Of a stretch of DNA of 10,191 nt, positions 6,216 through 10,191 are shown piece by piece (the stretch's first letter is position 1; every line of letters begins with the position of its first letter). The notes below the pieces were generated by a model that searched no databases, was not told the DNA's origin, and saw nothing but the letters and a program-made list of their open reading frames with translations. Location of the stretch: positions 1 through 10,191 of the forward strand of contig JBGOTT010000129.1 of assembly GCA_041476585.1 (NCBI GenBank), written 5' to 3'. This DNA is from JADGRQ01 sp041476585. Its GTDB lineage: Bacteria; Pseudomonadota; Gammaproteobacteria; Burkholderiales; SG8-39. A program made the translations under genes and the position numbers.

Positions 6216-7196
6216 ATGGATGTGCTGCTGGCCAATCCGCGCGGCTTCTGCGCCGGCGTCGAGCGCGCGATCGAGATCGTCGAGCGGGCGCTGATGCAAC
6301 TGGGCGCGCCGATATATGTGCGCCACGAGATCGTGCACAACAAATTCGTGGTCGACGATCTGCGCCGAAAGGGCGCCGTATTCGTCGATGAGCTCGACCA
6401 GGTGCCGACGGGCAGCACGGTGATCTTCAGCGCCCACGGCGTATCGCAGCAGGTTCGCCGGGATGCCGAAGCGCGCGGGTTGAAGGTGTTCGACGCCACC
6501 TGCCCGCTGGTCACCAAGGTGCACGTCGAGGTCGCCAAGATGCTCGAGGCGGGCTACGAGGTCGTGATGATCGGCCACCGCGGCCACCCGGAGTCCGAGG
6601 GCACCATGGGGCAGGCGCGTTCCGGCATGCACCTGATCGAGACGGCAGGCGACGTCGCGAAGCTTGTGCTCAAGGATCCCGGGCGCGTCGCCTATGTCAC
6701 GCAGACCACGCTCTCGGTGGACGATGCGCACGCGATCGTGGCCGCCCTCAAGGCGCGCTTCCCGGCGGTGCGCGGGCCGAAACGCGACGACATCTGCTAC
6801 GCGACGCAGAACCGGCAGGACGCGGTGAAATTCATGGCGCCGCTTTGCGATGCGGTGATCGTGGTCGGCTCGCCCAACAGCTCGAATTCGAACCGGCTGC
6901 GGGAAGTAGCGCAGAACATGGGCGCGGCGGCGTACCTGGTCGAAAGCGCGGAGCAGCTCAAGCCCGAGTGGATCGCCGGCAAACGCCGGGTCGGAGTCAC
7001 GGCCGGCGCCTCCGCGCCCGAGGTGCTGGTGAACCAGCTGATCGAGCGGCTGAAGCAGATGGGCGCCGGCAACGTGCAGCAGCTCGACGGCATCACCGAG
7101 AGTGTCGTGTTCACGCTGCCGCGCGAGCTTGCCGCCGGCCGTAAGAAGCGCGCCGACCCGCTGCGCGAGCGCGGATCGCTCACGCTGTTGAAGTGA
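6216..7196 (+). CDS. ispH: 4-hydroxy-3-methylbut-2-enyl diphosphate reductase IspH
   Basis: This 326-residue [4Fe-4S] enzyme makes IPP and DMAPP from HMBPP, the last step of the MEP isoprenoid pathway. The cluster cysteines are C12 (in ANPRGFCAGVERA), C96 (in FDATCPLVTKVH) and C194 (in DDICYATQNRQ). The substrate-binding histidines fall at 41, 74 and 124, with Glu126 in GHPESEG, exactly the E. coli numbering up to that point. This supports starting at 6216 rather than the in-frame ATG at 6198. The SPNSSNSNRL segment at 219-228 and VTAGASAPE at 261-269 complete the diphosphate pocket. It is the last gene of the operon, following broken fkpB by 18 bases, and is convergent with the tonB-like gene, whose stop codon is one base away. 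It looks intact. Confidence 0.98.
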   Translation: MDVLLANPRGFCAGVERAIEIVERALMQLGAPIYVRHEIVHNKFVVDDLRRKGAVFVDELDQVPTGSTVIFSAHGVSQQVRRDAEARGLKVFDATCPLVTKVHVEVAKMLEAGYEVVMIGHRGHPESEGTMGQARSGMHLIETAGDVAKLVLKDPGRVAYVTQTTLSVDDAHAIVAALKARFPAVRGPKRDDICYATQNRQDAVKFMAPLCDAVIVVGSPNSSNSNRLREVAQNMGAAAYLVESAEQLKPEWIAGKRRVGVTAGASAPEVLVNQLIERLKQMGAGNVQQLDGITESVVFTLPRELAAGRKKRADPLRERGSLTLLK

Positions 7197-7197
7197 A

Positions 7198-7899
7198 TCA
7201 TCCGGGCGGGGAACGCGCCGGCGCCGACGGGGGCGCCGGCGCGCCGAACAGCAGTTCGATCGTCATCAGGCACCTCACCGGCGCGCCGTTCTTGATCCCG
7301 GGCGTGAAGCGCGCTGCGGCGAACGCATCCAGCGCGGATTTCTCGAACGCGCCGGGCGGCTCAGCCTCGGCGATCGCCATCTTCTCGACTTCACCCTGCT
7401 CGCCGATGTACAGGCGCAGCACGACGCGGCCGTTCGGCGCCGCCGCGCCGGGCGGGAACGCGGGCTCGACGTGGTTTTTGATCTGCGGCCGCTGGTCGAG
7501 CTGGTTGACGGGGTAGTACATCGGCGCCGCCAGCACGCCGGCGCTTGGCAATTCGGCGCGGCCTTGCTCCGCCAGCGGCTGAAATGAACGGGGATCGTCA
7601 CCCACGCGGCCGCTCGCGGCGACCGCGGCGGGCGGTTCGTCGCGCGAGCGCGCAGCGTCGAGCGCCTCCGATGTCTGGGGCGGTGCCGGCGGCAGCAACA
7701 GCGCTTCGGGCTGTTGCGACACGATGCCGGGCGCCGCGGTGCGCAGCGTCGCGCTTAGGTGACCGGTCCCGGCGTGGCTGAGCGACCAGTTGCCGGCTTG
7801 CCAGCCGCGCGGAAACTGCGTCAAGGCTTCCAACGCGACCGCGTGCAGCGCGAGCGATGCGACGACGGCCCCCGCGAGCTCGCCGCGAAGATGGGCCAC
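7198..7899 (-). CDS. TonB C-terminal-domain protein (energy transducer TonB-like)
   Basis: This 233-residue protein starts at a GTG at 7899, 8 bases after the pilY1 stop, with GAGAG just ahead. The N-terminus has one hydrophobic helix (about 8-28) containing S15 and H19, the S-x3-H pattern of TonB/TolA transmembrane segments that contact ExbB-ExbD. Next comes a Pro/Ala-rich linker (about 55-125), expected to cross the periplasm. The C-terminal domain (about 127-218) shows MYYPVNQLDQRP, GRVVLRLYIGEQGEVEKM and AARFTPGIKNGAPV, matching the TonB-C fold. Beyond it is a short Ala/Pro tail. No exbB, exbD or receptor gene is in the window. TonB-C domains occur in proteins other than iron-uptake transducers, and the linkage to pilY1 suggests a role at the type IV pilus or envelope, but this is inference. 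It occupies the place of pilE in the Pseudomonas order. Confidence 0.85.
   Translation of the reverse strand: MAHLRGELAGAVVASLALHAVALEALTQFPRGWQAGNWSLSHAGTGHLSATLRTAAPGIVSQQPEALLLPPAPPQTSEALDAARSRDEPPAAVAASGRVGDDPRSFQPLAEQGRAELPSAGVLAAPMYYPVNQLDQRPQIKNHVEPAFPPGAAAPNGRVVLRLYIGEQGEVEKMAIAEAEPPGAFEKSALDAFAAARFTPGIKNGAPVRCLMTIELLFGAPAPPSAPARSPPG
7215..7242. repeat. Perfect 11-bp GC inverted repeat at the convergent ispH/tonB-like 3' ends
   Basis: GCGCCGGCGCC at 7215-7225 and its exact complement at 7232-7242 flank a 6-base loop. The hairpin lies inside the last codons of the tonB-like gene (its Ala/Pro tail) and 18 bases past the ispH stop, so it could halt or stabilise transcripts from the plus side. 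There is no T-run on either strand after the stem, so it is not a classical intrinsic terminator. Chance pairing in GC-rich Ala/Pro codons is possible. Confidence 0.45.
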
Positions 7900-7907
7900 C
7901 CGTCTCT

Positions 7908-10191
7908 CTACTGGTCGATGAACAACTCGCGCCAGGAAACGCGCCTGCCGACGAAGCTGGCCGGCGGCACTGGCGTGTCCACGGAGCTCCGGGTCTCGTC
8001 GGCCAGGGTGGCGATCGTCTTGACCGCGCCCCCGGGCAGCATGACGACGTTGATGCCAACGATGATCGAGCTTGCGATCTTGGTGCTCGCGAGATTGTTC
8101 GCCGCGCCCTGGACAAAGGCGCCGTTGGTCACGTCGAGGAAGTTGATGTACGAGTAACCGCCCGCGTTGCAGGTGTCCGTGGTGGGAACGTTGGTGGCGA
8201 CAATCAGCGTGCCAAGCTGAAGGATCGGGTCGACGTTGACGCGCTCGCCGTTATCCGGCAGGTCGATCAGCCAGCCGGAGTTGATGGACAGATTTGGGGC
8301 GGCAGGAAGGTTCGGGTCGACCGGAAGGTTCGGGTTGGCGACAAGCGTCGGGTCGTTACCCGCCACGGCGACCGTGCGGGAATCGACCGGAACTCCCGGG
8401 GTGCCGGAAGGAGTGACGGAGAACGTCCTTACCGGCACAGCCGTGGAGTCACGCACGTTCGGGATCACCGGTCCGGCATTGGTCACGCTCAAGTCGTCGC
8501 GCAGCGCGTAGATCGTCTGCTTCTGGATGGGCAACGGGGTGCCGGTGGGGGGTATCGGGGCGGGCGGAATCTTGTCGCTCACCTCGAGGAACTTGCCGGT
8601 GCCGAATACGACGACGCGTTCGCCATTCACGTCGGCCAGTTCTGGCCTGACCGTGATCGGCTGAACCGCGCCCGCAGAGTCCTTCACCACGGCGACTTTG
8701 GTCACGCTGGGAGAGCCGCCGGCGGGGAAATCGAGCTTGAATCGCCACAGATTGCCTTCCAGATCGCCGCCGTAGATGGCTAACACGGTGTTGTCGACTG
8801 CGCCATTCGTGGTCCAGCCGTTGATCTTGGCCAGACCGCTGGGCCCGCGCTTGGGCGGCACCGCCAACAGATCCACCGTAGCCGAGCCGACGCCCGTGGT
8901 CAGCCGGTGCAGGATGTTGCCGGTTACTGCATCGAGAATGTAGAGGTAACCCTTGCCATCGCCCCCACCCACGGTGTTGTTGTAGCCCGAGGTGACCATC
9001 ACCACCCACCTCTGGTCGTAGAAACGCTTTGTGATCACCGCATTGCCGTAGCCCAGACCGAGGTGGCAATCGCTCTTGTACGTTCCGGCGGGCGTCGGGA
9101 CGCCTTTCGAGTCAACGGCGATGCAGGCGCCGTGGGTCAGCTCCCACAACCCCTTGGGGGCGAGCGGGTTGGTGATGTCGAGCGCGTAGTAGCCGATGCC
9201 GCCGGAGTTGAGGCCGCCCACCAGGATCGTGCGCCAGTCGGCCTGGCCGGCGCACGGCGTCGACACGCAGATGTCGCCGACCTGCGGCGTGCCGTCCGTG
9301 AAGTAACTGTGGGTGTACGGGTCGCTCGCCAGTTGGTACAGTTTTGGCAGCACCAGCCCCGGAATGTAGGCCCAGCGCTCAATGCCGTTGCCGGTGTTGT
9401 CGCCGGTGAAACTGTCGTCGCCGGCCGACGGGGTGGAAATGCCCGCGGTCTGGTAATAGGGGTTGTTGGTAAAGTCGGTCTCGAACGCGTGCAGCATGCC
9501 GTCGTTGGCTGCCGCGTATACCGTGCCGCGCCGTGGCAACAACGGGCTCGGAAACTGCGCCGACGCGCAGGCGCTGCCGATTCCCTCGGTGCAGGCCCTG
9601 AAGGCGAGGAAGCCTGCGTCGTTATACGAGAACGGCGACCGTTTCACGTACGAGGGTTGCGCATTGACGATGTCGCCCATCAGGCTGTCGCGAGAGCGGT
9701 ACAGGTCGGTGCTGAGCAGCCGCGACGGCGTGACGTTCTCGAACGAACGGTCGCCGCGCAGGTAGTTGACCAGGCTTGCGTTCGTCGCGTTGGTCTGCTT
9801 GGCGGTGTCGAAAGCCTGCGGCAACTGGCTCGGCGCAAACAGGTCCATCTCGCCGCCCGGGCTCGGGGTGAGGCCGGTGCCGTCCGAGCAAGGCGCCCCG
9901 CTCGAGCCCGGCGGGCAGAAGTGCTTCAACCGGTTGCCGTTCTGGCCGCTACCCGCGACAGTGTCGGTCGGGTCGTAGGTATAGATCTGTCGGCTGGTGT
10001 AGGGCGTAGCGTCGAGCAGCGCAGCCGCCGACCAGAGGCTGACGGTCGAAACGACGCCGGTGGACAGGTCGATGGTGCGCGCCTTCAGGTCGCCGATCCA
10101 CGTCGCGGTGGTGAAACTCGCGGTGAAGGCGAAATTGTCGCCCGCCACCGGCTGGAGGTTCGATGTCGCCGCAGCGGCGCCGGCGCCGAGG
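7908..10191 (-). CDS. pilY1: PilY1-type type IV pilus assembly/adhesion protein, C-terminal part (runs off right edge)
   Basis: The minus strand is open from the right edge to TAG at 7908-7910, giving 761 codons. The reading frame is already open at the edge (GAGAAAATSNLQPVAGDN), so the N-terminus lies outside; the internal GTG at 10148 is not a credible start. This C-terminal half is the PilY1 beta-propeller. Hallmarks are GTVYAAANDGMLHAFETD (about 9475-9528), KGYLYILDAVTG (about 8920-8960) and YGGDLEGNLWRFKLD (about 8730-8776), plus several cysteine pairs typical of a secreted, disulfide-bonded protein. PilY1 sits at the pilus tip with the minor pilins, counters PilT-driven retraction and contributes to adhesion and surface sensing. 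The Asp-rich calcium loop expected just before YGGDL is not obvious: the segment reads INGWTTNGAVDNTVLAI. The neighbouring tonB-like gene starts 8 bases after the stop, so the two are probably one transcript. The gene faces ispH, as the pil minor-pilin cluster does in Pseudomonas. Confidence 0.93.
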   Translation of the reverse strand, partial: LGAGAAAATSNLQPVAGDNFAFTASFTTATWIGDLKARTIDLSTGVVSTVSLWSAAALLDATPYTSRQIYTYDPTDTVAGSGQNGNRLKHFCPPGSSGAPCSDGTGLTPSPGGEMDLFAPSQLPQAFDTAKQTNATNASLVNYLRGDRSFENVTPSRLLSTDLYRSRDSLMGDIVNAQPSYVKRSPFSYNDAGFLAFRACTEGIGSACASAQFPSPLLPRRGTVYAAANDGMLHAFETDFTNNPYYQTAGISTPSAGDDSFTGDNTGNGIERWAYIPGLVLPKLYQLASDPYTHSYFTDGTPQVGDICVSTPCAGQADWRTILVGGLNSGGIGYYALDITNPLAPKGLWELTHGACIAVDSKGVPTPAGTYKSDCHLGLGYGNAVITKRFYDQRWVVMVTSGYNNTVGGGDGKGYLYILDAVTGNILHRLTTGVGSATVDLLAVPPKRGPSGLAKINGWTTNGAVDNTVLAIYGGDLEGNLWRFKLDFPAGGSPSVTKVAVVKDSAGAVQPITVRPELADVNGERVVVFGTGKFLEVSDKIPPAPIPPTGTPLPIQKQTIYALRDDLSVTNAGPVIPNVRDSTAVPVRTFSVTPSGTPGVPVDSRTVAVAGNDPTLVANPNLPVDPNLPAAPNLSINSGWLIDLPDNGERVNVDPILQLGTLIVATNVPTTDTCNAGGYSYINFLDVTNGAFVQGAANNLASTKIASSIIVGINVVMLPGGAVKTIATLADETRSSVDTPVPPASFVGRRVSWRELFIDQ
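8289..8333 (-). repeat. Short 18-bp tandem repeat in pilY1 (PNLPxx)
   Basis: Two and a half copies of an 18-base unit encode PNLPVD, PNLPAA and PNL within PilY1, shortly before the final SGWLIDLPDNGERVNV segment. The first nine bases of the two full units are identical and the third copy has diverged (CCAAATCTG). It looks like a small coding expansion forming an extended, proline-rich surface loop between propeller elements. Confidence 0.7.

Noticed and set aside
7857..8783. A 308-codon plus-strand open frame opposite pilY1
   Set aside because: The minus strand carries clear PilY1 hallmarks over the same region; the plus frame has repetitive Gly/Arg/Asp composition typical of a shadow.

Overview
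The window is dense, very GC-rich bacterial chromosome. Protein similarity, codon bias and gene order point to a beta- or gammaproteobacterium, most likely a betaproteobacterium of the Burkholderiales/Nitrosomonadales type. This rests on recognised protein families and synteny, since there is no rRNA gene here to settle it. The heavy coding load, the edge-truncated genes and two genes with internal deletions would also fit a metagenome-assembled contig.

Layout, left to right. (1) 1-643, minus strand: the N-terminal 214 codons of an AMP-dependent acyl-CoA synthetase that runs off the left edge. (2) 743-1202, plus strand: a small UbiE-type SAM methyltransferase that has lost its SAM-binding motif I through an internal deletion and frameshift. 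(3) 1198-7196, plus strand: a tightly packed operon, ribF - ileS - lspA - MESH1-like (p)ppGpp hydrolase - (broken) fkpB - ispH. It has a perfect TATAAT box just ahead of ribF, and neighbouring genes overlap or nearly touch. (4) 7198-10191, minus strand, convergent with ispH: a TonB-C-domain protein preceded (upstream on its own strand) by the C-terminal part of pilY1, the type IV pilus tip/anti-retraction factor, which runs off the right edge.

The central operon combines FMN/FAD synthesis, isoleucyl-tRNA charging, lipoprotein signal-peptide cleavage and the last MEP-pathway step, in the order known from E. coli and Pseudomonas (ribF-ileS-lspA-fkpB-ispH). It departs from that order in two ways. 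A single-domain HD hydrolase closely resembling metazoan MESH1 sits between lspA and fkpB, and fkpB is reduced to its first 19 and last 35 codons in different frames. The neighbouring pilY1 matches the Pseudomonas arrangement, where the fimU-pilVWXY1Y2E cluster faces ispH. Here a TonB-like gene stands where pilY2/pilE would be expected.

No RNA gene, CRISPR array, insertion sequence or prophage is visible, and no gene-free stretch exceeds about 100 bases. I see no clearly new multi-gene system. The items most worth a second look are the MESH1-like gene embedded in this operon, the two internally deleted genes, and the TonB-like partner of pilY1.
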